Shown here in pieces: positions 44,768 to 55,574 of a stretch of 64,000 bases of DNA. The notes below the pieces were generated by a model. The model was not told the origin of the DNA and made no database searches. It saw only the letters and a list, made by a program, of their open reading frames with translations. Both the position numbers and the translations under genes were made by a program. The stretch covers positions 851,357 through 915,356 of the forward strand of contig JAJHZJ010000421.1 of the NCBI GenBank assembly GCA_023548195.1, in the 5' to 3' direction. How positions within the stretch are numbered: position 1 is the first letter of the stretch; each line of letters starts with the position of its first letter. This DNA comes from Bettongia penicillata ogilbyi (taxonomy: Eukaryota > Chordata > Mammalia > Diprotodontia > Potoroidae).

Positions 44768-45010
44768 ACAGCTAGGTGACACAGGAGTTAGAGTTTTGTG
44801 CTTGGAATAGGAAGACTCAGCTGTGTGAATTCAAATCTCACCTCAAACACTAAGTATATGTCCCTGAGCCAGTCATTTAACCCTATTTGCCTCAATTTCC
44901 GCATCTATAGAATTAGCTAGAGAAGGAAATGGCAGACCACACTAGCATCGTTGTCAAGAGATCCCCAAATGTGGGCACAGAATATAAGCCACAACTGAAA
45001 AAAGAATCAA
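44768..45010 (+). mobile_element. Type B SINE (WSINE1-like)
   Basis: 'cagctaggtgacacaggagt', 'agccagtcatttaaccctat', 'ctagagaaggaaatggcaga' and 'gatccccaaatgtgggcaca', ending 'aaaagcaac'. Full length. Confidence 0.9.
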
Positions 45011-45082
45011 ATAAAAGTAAAAGCAACATTTCAAATAATTAGAATCCAAGTAACATGTCAACGGCTAATAGATTTGATCTTT

Positions 45083-45205
45083 CATTTATTCAGTAAACAC
45101 TTATTAAGAGCCCAATATATGCATACTTTGTAGAAGGCCCTGAGAACAAAAAGATAGATACAACGAAAGCCCTGTTTTCAAGTCACTTCCAACTTAATGT
45201 AACGC
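45083..45205 (+). mobile_element. L3/MIR3-like fragment
   Basis: 'cagtaaacacttattaagag', 'ggccctgagaacaaaaagat' and 'gccctgttttcaagtcactt'. Confidence 0.5.
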
Positions 45206-45364
45206 TAGAATTTCTATGACGTGGAAGTAGTTTGTCTAAGCAGAAGCTTAGAGTCTGCACTATGCTGAAGGAAACTATATAATATTTTGTTAATTCTGAT
45301 ACCCTTTGTATAATTTCTATTAACGTGACTAAAACATGTCAGTTCAGTGTTTTTCAAACATAAC

Positions 45365-45535
45365 TGGATTTTGAATTTGAAGAGCTAGGTTTGAATCCTG
45401 ATTCCATAGCTAGATGTTTGTGTGGCCAGAGGTAAATCACTAAACTTCTCATGCACTGATTTTTGTAATCAGTAAAATGAGAGAGTTATACTAAGTAACC
45501 TTTCATGCCCATGTCAGCTCTAAATCTTTGATGCG
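45365..45535 (+). mobile_element. Type C SINE (MIR-like)
   Basis: 'ggtttgaatcctgattccat', 'gtggccagaggtaaatcact' and 'aatcagtaaaatgagagagt', ending 'catgtcagctctaaatcttt'. Confidence 0.7.
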
Positions 45536-45544
45536 GAAGGAATA

Positions 45545-47260
45545 CTGGATGGTGGTTGCTGTCCTTCATTCCTGAAAAGGACCAAAATGACATCACTATG
45601 TTAGAATCAAGTTTCAATATGTCTTATTGTGCCTGTCAGACCAATACAAGCTTGGAATGCTCTACGTGTTGGGTACAAATAGTCTGTGTGAACATTTGGG
45701 ATGGACACTCTAAATTGGTGCATCCTATGTTTTCTTTGCGCTATTTCAATTCTGTTTTGCTCACAGAGCACAGCAAAATCTCTTATTTTATTTCTCACTC
45801 CATGTGAGCAGTCTTCTAACAGTGTCACCCATGTCACACAATCATCTCCAAAATTCTTAAGAGAGACCCTGAGAGTGTCCTTGTATCATTTCTTTTGACC
45901 ACCATGTGAATGCAAGCATTCCATAAACACTCTTTTTGGCAAGCATACATTTTGCATGCAAACAACATGGCCAGCACATCAGAATTGTGCTCTCTGAAAC
46001 TGAGTTTGAATGCTTGGCAGTTTAGTTCAAGTAAGAACCTCGGTGTCTGGTATCTTATCCTGCCAAGTAATCTTCAGCATCTCCTTAAGACAATTTAAAT
46101 GAAAGTGATTCAGTTTCCTGGAATGGTGCTGGTATACTGTACAGGTTTCACGGGCATATAACAATGTGGTCAGCACAACAGCTGTATAGACCTTCAGTTT
46201 GGTAGTCTATTGCCTCTTCTCTCTCATACATTCTTTTGGAGTCTCCCAAACACTGAGCTAGCTCTGGCAATGTGTGTGTCAACCTCATTATCAATGTATA
46301 CATGCCTAGAAAGTACACTACCAAGGTAAGTGAACTTATCCACAGCGTTTAAAACTTCTCCATTTGCTGCAACTAATGGTTCCACATATGGATGGTGTAG
46401 TGGTGACTGATGGAGAACTTGTGTTTTCTGGGTGTTGTTAGTCCAATATTAACACAAACAGTAGAGAATTGATCCACACTTTATTACCTCTCAGTTTCAG
46501 AGGCTGCATTGAGTGCACAATCATCCACAGAAAGTCATGCACTAACATTCCCTCCAGTTTGGTCTTGGCTTGTAACCTTTTCAAGTTGAAGAATTTACCA
46601 TCAGTGCAGTAGCTGACCTTGATCCATGTTCATCCTCATTGAAAGCATTTGACAACATGGCTGAAAACATCGTGCTAAAAAGCATGGGAGTGTGCACACA
46701 GTCCTGTTTCACTCCACAGGTCACTGGGAAGGCACAAGAACATTGTCCATTATCTAGGACCTGGGCAAAAATGCTGTCATGAAATTCACTTGCAATGCAG
46801 ATGAATTCTCCAGACAGCCACATTTTGACATAATTTCCCATGAGCCCTCAACAAATAACAGTATCAAAGGCCTTGGTCACATCTGCCAATATTGTGCATA
46901 GGCCTCTGTTCTGCTCCTGGCATTTCTCCTGAAGTTGTCAGGCAGTAAACACCATATCGACTGTTCCTTGGTTTTTTCTGAAGCCTCCCTGCCTCTCAGG
47001 TAGAAGACCATCTTCCAGGTGAAGGATCAGCCTATTAAGGAGAATTCTGGCAAGTATCTTGCCAGCAATGACTAAGAAAGAGACACACCTGTGATTGTCT
47101 CAAGACAATCTGTTTTCTTTACTTTTATAGAGAAGGGCAATGGAGGCATCCTTGAACTCCTGGGGGATAACACTCCTGCCTTATAACTTGGAAAATTTCG
47201 ATCTTGAGTTATAAGTCATCTTGAAGTGAATTATGAGGTAGAGTTCTAATACTTACAAAT
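45545..47260 (-). pseudogene. Non-L1 LINE: C-terminal half of the RT polyprotein, decayed
   Basis: Read on the minus strand, with frameshifts: VIPQEFKDASIALLYK near 47170-47120, then ILARILLNRL and LPERQGGFRKNQGT near 47050-46970. Next comes RT motif A as DVTKAFDTV at 46884-46858, GVKQ at about 46716-46705 followed by LFSTMFSAML, and the second catalytic box with DD kept as DDCALNA at 46525-46505. The tail reads [21 protein letters not shown] near 46110-46050, GHVVCMQN near 45980, GQKKRYKDTLR near 45895, and a C-terminal zinc-finger-like end near 45660. It finishes with 'ggtccttttcaggaatgaag' at about 45585-45566, the 3' end wording of this family. At least several stops and frame shifts; the N-terminal endonuclease is absent. 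RTE/CR1-like clade; exact family not assigned. Confidence 0.7.
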
Positions 47261-47264
47261 TTTG

Positions 47265-47625
47265 AAAGACTTCATTTATTTGACCATCAACAAGGCTTTT
47301 GTTTCTGTCCTACCTAATGTCATCTCCAGCAATTACAGTGATATGTAAGTATCATGTAGGAAAAAAATGAACTTGGAACCCATAAGTTGAGGGCTGAATC
47401 ATGGCGTAGACACTAAAATAGTCATCAAATTATCTCTCTGAGATTTACTTGGTATCTGAAATTATTGAATTATTTTTTCCAAAAGACTTGTATGAAGAAA
47501 GCACTTCAGAAACTTTAATGTATTTGAGAAGTTATTTTTATCATAAATATATAATTTACTGATGATTATGGGCCTCAGATCCAAAGTGCATATTTGTTTT
47601 TTCTCATAAATGCATATGAACTTTT
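47265..47625. other. Unannotated stretch
   Basis: Nothing recognised. Confidence 0.3.
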
Positions 47626-47627
47626 GA

Positions 47628-47842
47628 TGTTCAGTCATTGTTTAGTCATGTCTGACTAAACATCCCCATTTGATGTTTTCTTGGCAAAGATAATGGAGTG
47701 CTGTGCCATTTCCTTCTCCAGATCATTTTACAGATAAGGAAACTGAGGTGAACAGGGTTAAGTTACACAGCTAATAAATATCTAAGGCCAGATTTGAACT
47801 ATGGAAGTTGTATCTTCCTGACTCCGTACCACTTAGTTGCCC
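47628..47842 (-). mobile_element. Type B SINE (WSINE1-like)
   Basis: 'tgatgttttcttggcaaaga', 'ccatttccttctccagatca', 'acagataaggaaactgaggt' and 'aagttacacagctaataaat', ending 'gtaccacttagttgccc'. A short loss lies after 'gggtt'. Confidence 0.9.
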
Positions 47843-47999
47843 ATGTATATGGATTACTACTATGTAAATTTTTGTTTTTTTCCACAAAGACGGATAAATT
47901 TGATCACATATTCCTTGGAGTTCATAGTATGGCTTTGATGGGAGGGTATTTAGTCAAGCAGAAAAGTCCATGATCCCTGAGATTGAAATACCTAAATAG

Positions 48000-48255
48000 A
48001 TGGCTTATTGGATAGAATCCTGGAGCTGGAGTCAAGTAGATCTTCATTGAAATGCAGCCTCGGATACTTACTGATGCTGGGCAAATCACTTTAATATATC
48101 TGCTCCATTTTCTTCATCTGTAAAGTAGAGATAACAATAGCAGTCATCTCTCAAAGTTGTCATGACTTTGAAATGAGAGATTTATAAAGTGTTTTTGCAA
48201 ATTTTAAAGTGCTATATAAATGCTAGCTATTATCATTATCATAATCATCACCAAT
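48000..48255 (+). mobile_element. Type A SINE (CORE-SINE)
   Basis: 'atggcttattggatagaatc', 'ctgggcaaatcactttaata', 'ttcatctgtaaagtagagat' and 'aaagtgctatataaatgcta'. Full length. Confidence 0.9.
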
Positions 48256-48441
48256 CCATATTTCTTTTGATGGATTCAAATAAATACTTGGCTTAAAGGC
48301 ATTACTCAGAAAATAACCATTGAATCAATGCTTTTGGATATATAAAAAATATAACATATAATTGTAGATACTTGGTAAAGTGCTTATTAGAATGCTCATT
48401 AGGACCCTTAATGAAGAAAACATCTGTATATAATTATAGAT

Positions 48442-48652
48442 GATTTCATGAGGCTGCATGATACAGTACAAATTGCACTAGCTCTGTAATCAAAGGGCTT
48501 GGATTCAAATTCCAACTTTGATATGGACTATTGGTATGACCTTGGACAACTCACTTAACCCCATGTGAGCTTTAGTTTCTTCATCTGTGAAATGAAAATG
48601 TTAGACTAGATGACCTTCATGATCCTTTCCAAATCTGTCTTCTATGTAAGAG
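48442..48652 (+). mobile_element. Type C SINE (MIR-like)
   Basis: 'ggcttggattcaaattccaa', 'atgaccttggacaactcact', 'ttcttcatctgtgaaatgaa' and 'gactagatgaccttcatgat', then 'cctttccaaatctg'. Confidence 0.75.
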
Positions 48653-48654
48653 CT

Positions 48655-50030
48655 AACTCAATTATCCATATGCTGCTTCAAAAATTAAAATGTTGTCAGT
48701 GCACTTTCTAAATTTCATTACCTTCAGAGAAAATCCATTTCCAGACTGTGGTTATAGCTCTACAGATGCACAATAGAAAACCACTAGTCTGTGTTACTAG
48801 AACATGAAATGATCTTAGGGTCACTGTGAATAAGAAGCTGATCATGAACCAGAAATTTAGCCAAGCCCTATGGATGAAAAAGAAGACATGTAGACTATAA
48901 TAAGTGCTTGTTGACTGATGGATGTCATGTTAGCTTTTTAAAAGCTCTAAGAGGTAACTAACTTCCTTCCCAGGTTCTGTGAGTGCCTGCTGAAGCATTC
49001 TGGTGAATCAGTTCTCTTGTAAGGTAGCCTCACAGACACTGTGCCAGGAGCAGAAAAAGCTATCCGTGTGTATTGGCTTTCTATATTGAAAAATGTAACC
49101 CTCTGTGGGATTTTGTGAGTCAATGGCTCAAAAGAAGGCAGTCATGGAAAAGATTCAGGTTAGAAAATAGTTATGAAGTCAGATATAGGAAAAAAATACT
49201 TCTAAATTTACTTGTGATTGCAAAATTGAAAGCAAAGGGGGAAATTACCAGTACCCAGGTCTGATTCCATAGAAGTTGGATTGTTTGGTGTCTGGGCCAG
49301 CAGATGGCCAATAAAGACAAAATGAGATAATTAGTTTGGGATCAAGGAACCAAGCTTAACAGTATAAATGGAACAACCATCCAGCACACTAATCAGGGAA
49401 AGGATTTGGGTGCTAGTCTAGGAAAATTAATATCCAAGAACAGTGAAGATAATTTGTTTTATTCAAAAAATGGGGACTTGGATTTAAGGGATGTTGCCAT
49501 ATTAAATGCCTTTTAGATTACATATTGCCTGTAGTATTCATATTGCAGGGCAATAATTAAGATGCTTCTTTTTTGGAGAATGCAGACTGTAAATTTTTTT
49601 TAAGACTACAACATTTATAGAATTGATAAAAAAGTTATAAGATCATAGAATTAGAAATAGCAAAGGTTATAGACAGCATTTAGTATTTCTGACCATTTTA
49701 TAACAGAGGCCCAAACCTATCCAAGGCATCACTAAATTTGTCTTCCTTAGTTACATTAGTTTCTGGGAGACATGTTATATTTTTTCCTTCTAATAACAGA
49801 GCTGAGTATGTAGTCTGGTTCTCAGATACTGAAATTTATGCAGAAAGGATAAATCTAAAATATTTTTACCTGAAATATCCAAATGATCATAGATAAAAGT
49901 AGATTGAAAAGGAAAACTAGAGGAGTAATTTATGTTGAATTTTCTTTTTATATATGTGGGTATATAAATCTATTTGTATTTACCTCTTATCTGTAAACTA
50001 TCAAGTACATCTTACCCAAATGATGCATTT
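48655..50030. other. Mostly unannotated; SINE trace at 49627-49730
   Basis: 'gatcatagaattagaaatag' and the next bases look like a reversed type C start. No gene features elsewhere. Confidence 0.35.
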
Positions 50031-50031
50031 A

Positions 50032-50160
50032 TTGAGTTAACATTTATTAAAGATCTACTAATGTACTACCTTAGAAATGAAAATACAATATGAAATCAGA
50101 CATGGTCCTTGTCATAATAGAGATGACGCTCTACTACAGAAAATGAGACACATTCTAAAT
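50032..50160 (+). mobile_element. L3/MIR3-like fragment
   Basis: 'gttaacatttattaaagatc', 'aaatgaaaatacaatatgaa' and 'agacatggtccttgtcataa'. Confidence 0.45.
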
Positions 50161-50164
50161 AGTA

Positions 50165-50745
50165 TAAAATAAAAAGATATAGGTATATTTTACAAAAGTA
50201 CCTATTTAATGTTTTCTTGTAGTACAAAAGTAAACTTGGGTCCTTGAAATCTAGGCTAGCAGAGAATTAACTCTGGAAGAATTTGAAGGCTCCTAGTAAG
50301 CATCTCATGACAGATAGTCCAAGGGCTAACTCAGTTAGTTTCAGAGAGATTTCTCATCGGATTGTGAATAAGGATTATTTCAATCTCTATGTTTGCATGC
50401 TCACCACCTAGGATAAAGCCTAGTAGATAGTAGTCAATTAAGAAAAAAACGTTGATTGATTAATTGACAGCAGTTGTGAAATAAAACAAAAACATTTGGA
50501 AGCAAACCTTTAGTCTAACCAAATTATAAGCTCTGAGTGAACAAGATTGATTACAGAAAACATATTTTAGATGATCCTAATCAATAGATTTGTCAGGTAC
50601 CTTTTTAATTGACATCAGAACTTTTTGATGAAGATGAGTATCAAGTTATTGAAGAATTATAATCTATATTGGTGGAGAGAATATCCACAAAATCTGAAGT
50701 TACTAAAAAGTATTAATGTATAGAAAATAAAAGAATAAATTCATA
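50165..50745. other. Unannotated AT-rich stretch
   Basis: Nothing recognised. Confidence 0.3.
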
Positions 50746-50746
50746 A

Positions 50747-51005
50747 ACTGGATGTGGTGGCACATACCTAAAATCCCTGATGCCAGGGAAGGCTAAGATC
50801 TATGGATTTCTTAAGTTTAGGAGTTCTGAGACACTCACCATCCAGAGGGTAAACCCTAGAAACAGAGGACCACCATGTTGCCTACAAAAAAAAAAAATTC
50901 CAGATCAGCAAAAAATGCAGCAAGTTAAGTCTTCTCTTGCTATAATCATTCAGCCCATGATGGACTACTCTACTTACAGTTGGAGTGGTCTAGAGAGACC
51001 CAGGT
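50747..51005 (+). pseudogene. 7SL (signal recognition particle) RNA pseudogene
   Basis: 7SL RNA is the scaffold of the signal recognition particle. In order: 'ctggatgtggtggcacatac' (7SL 5' end, gccgggcgcggtggcgcg), 'gggaaggctaagatctatgg' (gggaggctgag), 'aagtttaggagttctga' (gagtccaggagttctg), 'ggaccaccatgttgcctac' (ggaccaccaggttgcc), 'gatcagcaaaaaatgcagca' (ggtcggaaacggagcagg), and 'ttggagtggtctagagagac' near the 3' end. Length is about 259 versus about 300; the segment between 'gttctg' and 'ccatccagagg' (SRP9/14-side loops and part of the S-domain stem) is shortened, and an A-run replaces the 'aggagggg' loop. It continues past the Alu-like region through the S domain, so it is derived from 7SL itself and not from an Alu or B1 SINE. 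The loss of loops and many substitutions make it non-functional. Confidence 0.75.
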
Positions 51006-51229
51006 TTTGGATATATATTTGGAGGATAGATGGATGGCTGAGAGTTGATAATTGTTTAAAAGATAATTTTCTTTTGCCATTATACCCAAAGGTATATTGG
51101 AAATAATAGACTCAATCCATAGACCCAAGGCACTAGAAGTGAAATTTGGTATATAAAAAGTAATATACTAGAAAGTTGAATTTGAAGGCCATATATTCTG
51201 CTTCACATTAAACAGTGTTCATTTCTACA

Positions 51230-51400
51230 AATTTATTGATAATCAGCCCAAAATTCCTCTAAAGACTCCATGTTGGGGAGCCTATTCATTGTCGCATAGG
51301 GTAGCCCATTCCACTTTGGGATAGCTCTAATTATGAGGATAGTTTTCCACATGATATCTCCCTCAAATATACACTCATTCCTCCTAATTATGTCCAGCCA
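51230..51400 (-). mobile_element. CR1/L3-type LINE relic, part 1
   Basis: 'gggtagcccattccactttg', 'ggatagctctaattatgagg' and 'ctcattcctcctaattatgt' match the CR1 3' coding order seen at 11441. It resumes at 51885 after R3. Confidence 0.6.
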
Positions 51401-51880
51401 AAACCATTCTAGAAATTGTCAACTAGATTATGGTAATTCCACTTGAAGATCACATATCATGTAGAGTAGAAGAATGACAATTTCTATACCCAAAGGAAAA
51501 GGGAAGAACTATGCAAAGTTCATGAGTAGATGAAGATAAATCACTCTCATTAAACAATATGCCTTCAGTGAAAAAATGAATGAATTGACCTCCATAGAGG
51601 ACTAAAGGGGGTGATCAAATCTCCAGGGAATTTTTTCAATCCACCACCATTGCTTTCCTCACATTTCAAAAAAATTAGAGATATATCAGAGACTTTAAAA
51701 CTTCAGTTTATGTTTAAATTTCCCTCTGTTTAGAAAAGATGCTTCAAAAAAGCATAATCTATAACTCATCATTTAAAGGGAGATAAAAGATAAATTATTT
51801 AACCAACCAATATCCTGTTGACTGATGAAATAAAAAACAACACTGGTAAAAAGAGGATGCTATTATGAATGAGACTCTTC
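51400..51880 (+). repeat. Unnamed dispersed repeat R3, copy 2, inserted in CR1
   Basis: Shares at least six ordered blocks with 41790-42255. It sits exactly between CR1 sequence ending 'cctaattatgtccagcc' and CR1 resuming 'tgacagcccttcaaatactt', so its borders can be estimated from the interruption: about 480 bp. Confidence 0.65.
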
Positions 51881-51884
51881 TTTC

Positions 51885-51960
51885 ATTTGACAGCCCTTCA
51901 AATACTTGGGGACAAGTTATCTAAGACTTTAAGTTGCTGAAAAGATACTACTGGTTTGTA
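51885..51960 (-). mobile_element. CR1/L3-type LINE relic, part 2
   Basis: 'tgacagcccttcaaatactt' is identical in wording to 11590-11609 in the other CR1 relic. Confidence 0.6.
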
Positions 51961-52204
51961 TGAGTTCAGGGAATTTCGTAACTTCTCTATTTCCCTCTAC
52001 AATGAAAGCACAAGTCCAGGTTCCATCCCTATCCCAAACCAACCCTTAGATATAGTCACAAATGAGGGGTATATTGGTACTGAAATTATGTTTCATAGGC
52101 AACTGGGAAAAATAAAACTTAAATGAAATTGGTTATGGAAATTCCAAAAAAGATACAGGATACATCTGGAAAAGACAAAAAAAAGGAACAGTTAAAATGA
52201 TCCA

Positions 52205-52380
52205 TAGCTTAATGAATCAGAGTGAACACTGAATCAGGGAGATCAGAAGTAGGTACCATTATCACTTCTGCTTCTGATTTTCTGTGTGTCATGGGGCAAA
52301 GTTGTATCATCTGTCTGGGCCTCTGTTTCCTCAATTGCAAAATGATGTGACTTCAACTCTAAGTTCTAAGATGATAACTT
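52205..52380 (+). mobile_element. Type C SINE (MIR-like)
   Basis: 'aatcagagtgaacactgaat', 'tgtgtgtcatggggcaaagt', 'ctctgtttcctcaattgcaa', then 'cttcaactctaagttct'. Confidence 0.65.
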
Positions 52381-52397
52381 AGATCCCCTCTTAGGGG

Positions 52398-52648
52398 ACA
52401 GGTAAATGGTACAGTGACGCATAGGACAGAAAGACCTGAATTCACAATTAGCTTCATATACTCACTAGCTGTGTGCCTACAAGGAAGTCACTTAATGTCC
52501 TTCTGTCTGAGTCTCCTCTACTGTAAAATGAGCTGATAACAATACTTATCTCACAAGGTTCTTATGAAGATGAAATGGGCTAATATTTGTAAAGCACTTA
52601 GCATAGTTCTTGACATATTGTAGGCACTTAACAAATGCTTATTCACTT
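52398..52648 (+). mobile_element. Type A SINE (CORE-SINE)
   Basis: 'ggtaaatggtacagtgacgc', 'tactcactagctgtgtgcct', 'gtaaagcacttagcatagtt' and 'gtaggcacttaacaaatgct'. Tandem with the preceding SINE. Confidence 0.9.
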
Positions 52649-52789
52649 CTTCTCATATTAACATTCCATGATCTTATGTATCAACCTAAGAACCTTTAGG
52701 AACAGGACACAAGGTTCCATATGAGGGAAAAATTTTTAAGACAATTCATTTTCCTAAAGATGAAGAGCATGGTGATAATACAATATTGG

Positions 52790-52900
52790 GACCTGAAAGT
52801 AACCTTTAAGATCATCAGTTTCATCATAAGCAAAATGAGGAATTTCAATTACATGACCTCATTGGTCTCTTCCAGCTCTAGATCTGTGATTTACATCCTA
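52790..52900 (+). mobile_element. Type C SINE 3' fragment
   Basis: 'catcataagcaaaatgagga', 'attacatgacctcattggtc' and 'tcttccagctctagatctgt'. Confidence 0.6.
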
Positions 52901-52907
52901 TAATCTA

Positions 52908-53090
52908 GTTGGGATTCTTAAGTGCTATGAACATGCTTCTAAAAAAATCTTAATAACAATATTTAATGTAATTAATTTTCATTGTAAATCCTATGCATTT
53001 TATTTTGTGCATTTAGAACAGTACTCTAAGAAGGCTTTACCAAACTGCCAAAGGAATCTATGAAAAAAAATAATGTTTAGAAACTTCTAG
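52908..53090 (+). mobile_element. hAT-like non-autonomous DNA transposon (family M1), copy 2
   Basis: 'ggattcttaagtgctatgaa', 'ttttcattgtaaatcctatg', 'attttattttgtgcatttag' and 'accaaactgccaaaggaatc' match the 23121 copy in order. The ends 'gttgggattcttaa' and 'tgtttagaaacttct' are imperfect inverted repeats. Confidence 0.6.
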
Positions 53091-53224
53091 TTGAGATCAA
53101 GCCTTTTATTTCACAGATATAGATACAAATTCAGAGAGATTTTCTATAGATCCAAAATTTTTTCCATCATATGACATTACCTCATGTGACATTGAATTAT
53201 AATTTTTAAGAAGAGAGATATTCA

Positions 53225-53345
53225 ACTGAAGTTTAGAGTAATCTGAGTTTAAATCCAATATCGAACCCTTACTACACGGTTACGTGCAATTCACTAAACC
53301 TCTCTGAGCTTCAACTGCCTCATTTTGAAATTACTATAATTCTAT
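53225..53345 (+). mobile_element. SINE 5' fragment
   Basis: 'aatctgagtttaaatccaat', 'cggttacgtgcaattcacta' and 'gagcttcaactgcctcattt'. The tail is replaced by a TA repeat. Confidence 0.65.
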
Positions 53346-53412
53346 ATACATATATATATATACACAAGTATACATATATGTATATTGTGTATATGTGTGT
53401 ATATATATATAT
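53346..53412 (+). repeat. (TA)n/(TATG)n simple repeat
   Basis: Mixed TATATA, TACACA and TGTGTA units. Confidence 0.9.
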
Positions 53413-53447
53413 CTCAATTACCTCAAAGTTTGTAGAAAACAAATAAT

Positions 53448-53682
53448 GATAGCTCACATTTATATGTTGCTTTTAAGGATTCTGAAGTATTTTTAAAATG
53501 ACATCCTCATAACAATTCTGAGAGGCAAATTTTATTATTAACTCTGCTTTACAGAGGAGGAAACTAAGGCAGACAGATATTAGGTGACTCGCCTAAGGCC
53601 AGACAGTATCTGTGACACATTTGAACCCAGAGCCTCCTGATTCCAAGTCTGGTGCTCTATCCACCATGCCATTGGACTGAGC
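53448..53682 (-). mobile_element. Type A SINE (CORE-SINE)
   Basis: 'tgatagctcacatttatatg', 'tttacagaggaggaaactaa', 'gtgactcgcctaaggccaga' and 'ggtgctctatccaccatgcc'. Full length. Confidence 0.9.
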
Positions 53683-53684
53683 CA

Positions 53685-54075
53685 ACATACATAAAATGCT
53701 TGCTAAGCTGTCTCCCATAGTTAATTATTACAGAATTGCTACAAACATTTGAGCTGAAGCACATCACTTGAAAAAAGTCATTTTTCTACTAAAAATGAAG
53801 TTCTGCTTTTCATACTAAAAAACAAATATATATAACTCTTCCTATCAGGAAATAGAAAGAAAATATCAGGGTCACAAAAGTTCTAGAAAATTCATGAATG
53901 AAAAAGCTATAACTGGTTATTTGGGGAAGTTTACAATATTTGACATATATTCCTAAAATTATAGTTTGTTGAGACATATATAGTAATTAACATGTTCTCC
54001 CAAATAAAGTCACCAAACAACATTCTCAGAGAGAGAATAAAGTGATGGATGGGTCATTGTCCTAATAAAATTATA
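53685..54075. other. Unannotated stretch
   Basis: AT-rich, nothing recognised. Confidence 0.3.
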
Positions 54076-54077
54076 GT

Positions 54078-54228
54078 AATAACTTACATTTACAATGTTT
54101 TATTTAGGTATTTATTTCAAGTTGTGAAGTACTTACTATAATAATTATTTTCTCCATTTTACAAATCAGAAAATTGAGGCTCAGAGAGTTTGTTGCTTGT
54201 CATCCAGGTAGTAAGCACACAAGGCACA
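54078..54228 (-). mobile_element. Type A SINE, 5' truncated
   Basis: 'taacttacatttacaatgtt', 'attttacaaatcagaaaatt' and 'gaggctcagagagtttgttg'. Confidence 0.75.
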
Positions 54229-54229
54229 T

Positions 54230-55420
54230 GGGCAACTGCTTTGCAATTTACAATTTTTGTGAGTGCATTTGGAAATAATGGGCAGAGAGCTGGGTTCACT
54301 CAGGACAATTCGTGTTTTAGTCCTGCACCTCCCAAGTACTAGCTGTCTTATCTCATTAAATCACTTAACATATCAGAGGCCAAGGCAATTCTGTAAGGAT
54401 CTTTCTTAAAGATTTAGGAAATGTTTTAGAAACTGCTTACTCTTTGGATTACCGTCTTTTATCCCTTGAGATTGCTGAATGGCAGAATTACTATAGTTTT
54501 ACCACAGATAGCTTAGCCCCTACCTGAACTCTCAGTATGCACTATATGATTCATTCATATCCTTCATTGCTATGTACAGTGAAGGTGCAGAGGAGAGGAA
54601 AGAGGGTCACAATTCTTTCTGTACCTAAAGATATTTCAAGTCAATCTGCAGCATCTTTTTTTCCAGTCTTTTTCCCCTACGGAGAGAATTAAGATCAATC
54701 AAGAGTTAAAATCTAGAAGAAAAAGAAACTTTAATACATATATAAATACAAAATATCTTGTCAAAATGATTGAATTAAAATGCATACATTATTTTGGAGG
54801 AGATGCTTAGATTTGATCCTTGACAAAAATAATTGAAAAATATGAGGCAAAAATGAAAAAATCAAGATTAATATCTTAAAAAATCATGTGATTACCTTGA
54901 GAAAATGTTTTAAGTTCTGAAAAGACAAAAAGGCACCATTACTCTGAGCAATTCTAATGCCCCTAAAATGATGTCATGGGAATATAGTCAAAGATAAAGT
55001 AATAAATGACTAGTCCCTGAGGTACTCATTTTGAGATGTAGTGACTAAAGTTTATTATTTATATTATTAATGAAATTCTCACCTGAAATTAAAGATTACA
55101 CTTTTCCCAATTTGTGCACCCAACATTGCCAACATATAATTATGATTAGTAACAAGTACTCCAACAACTCTATGTCAAGACAATAGAAACTTAGAAATTT
55201 GGTTATTTAGTTCTGAAGTTTTAAAAATCATGATAATTCCTTACTTTTTTTCTTTTCACTAGCACAAGTAGTAGAAATGTCTTATTCTTCTAGAAAACAT
55301 TTGTGTTAATGGACCAAATTAATAAAATTGCCAAATATTTTTTTCCTTTGAGAGACAACAAGATAATTAATATCGATATTATTTAATATTGTTCACCATT
55401 TTTTAAGGCTACAGGAAAGG
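54230..55420. other. Mostly unannotated; SINE trace at 54285-54390
   Basis: 'gagctgggttcactcagg' and 'gctgtcttatctcattaaat' suggest a worn SINE. The rest is AT-rich. Confidence 0.3.
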
Positions 55421-55424
55421 TATC

Positions 55425-55572
55425 TTGAAATAGTGGATGGAGAGCTGACCTTGGATCTAAGAAGACCCAGGTTCAAGTTCTGCTTTAGACAGTGGCTGTG
55501 TCTGGGTAAACTGCTCCATGTAAAATATTCTGGGAGCCTTAAAGCACTATATAAATACTGCTATTACTATAA
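55425..55572 (+). mobile_element. Type A SINE, internally deleted
   Basis: 'aatagtggatggagagctga', 'agacccaggttcaagttctg', then directly 'aaagcactatataaatactg'. The middle part is lost. Confidence 0.75.
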
Positions 55573-55574
55573 CC

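Noticed and set aside
50747..51005. Alu/B1 SINE as the explanation of the 7SL match
   Set aside because: The match extends into S-domain motifs ('ggaccaccatgttgcc', 'gatcagca'), which Alu and B1 lack.
50780..51106. 108-codon frame over the 7SL pseudogene
   Set aside because: The sequence is RNA-derived; the frame is accidental.
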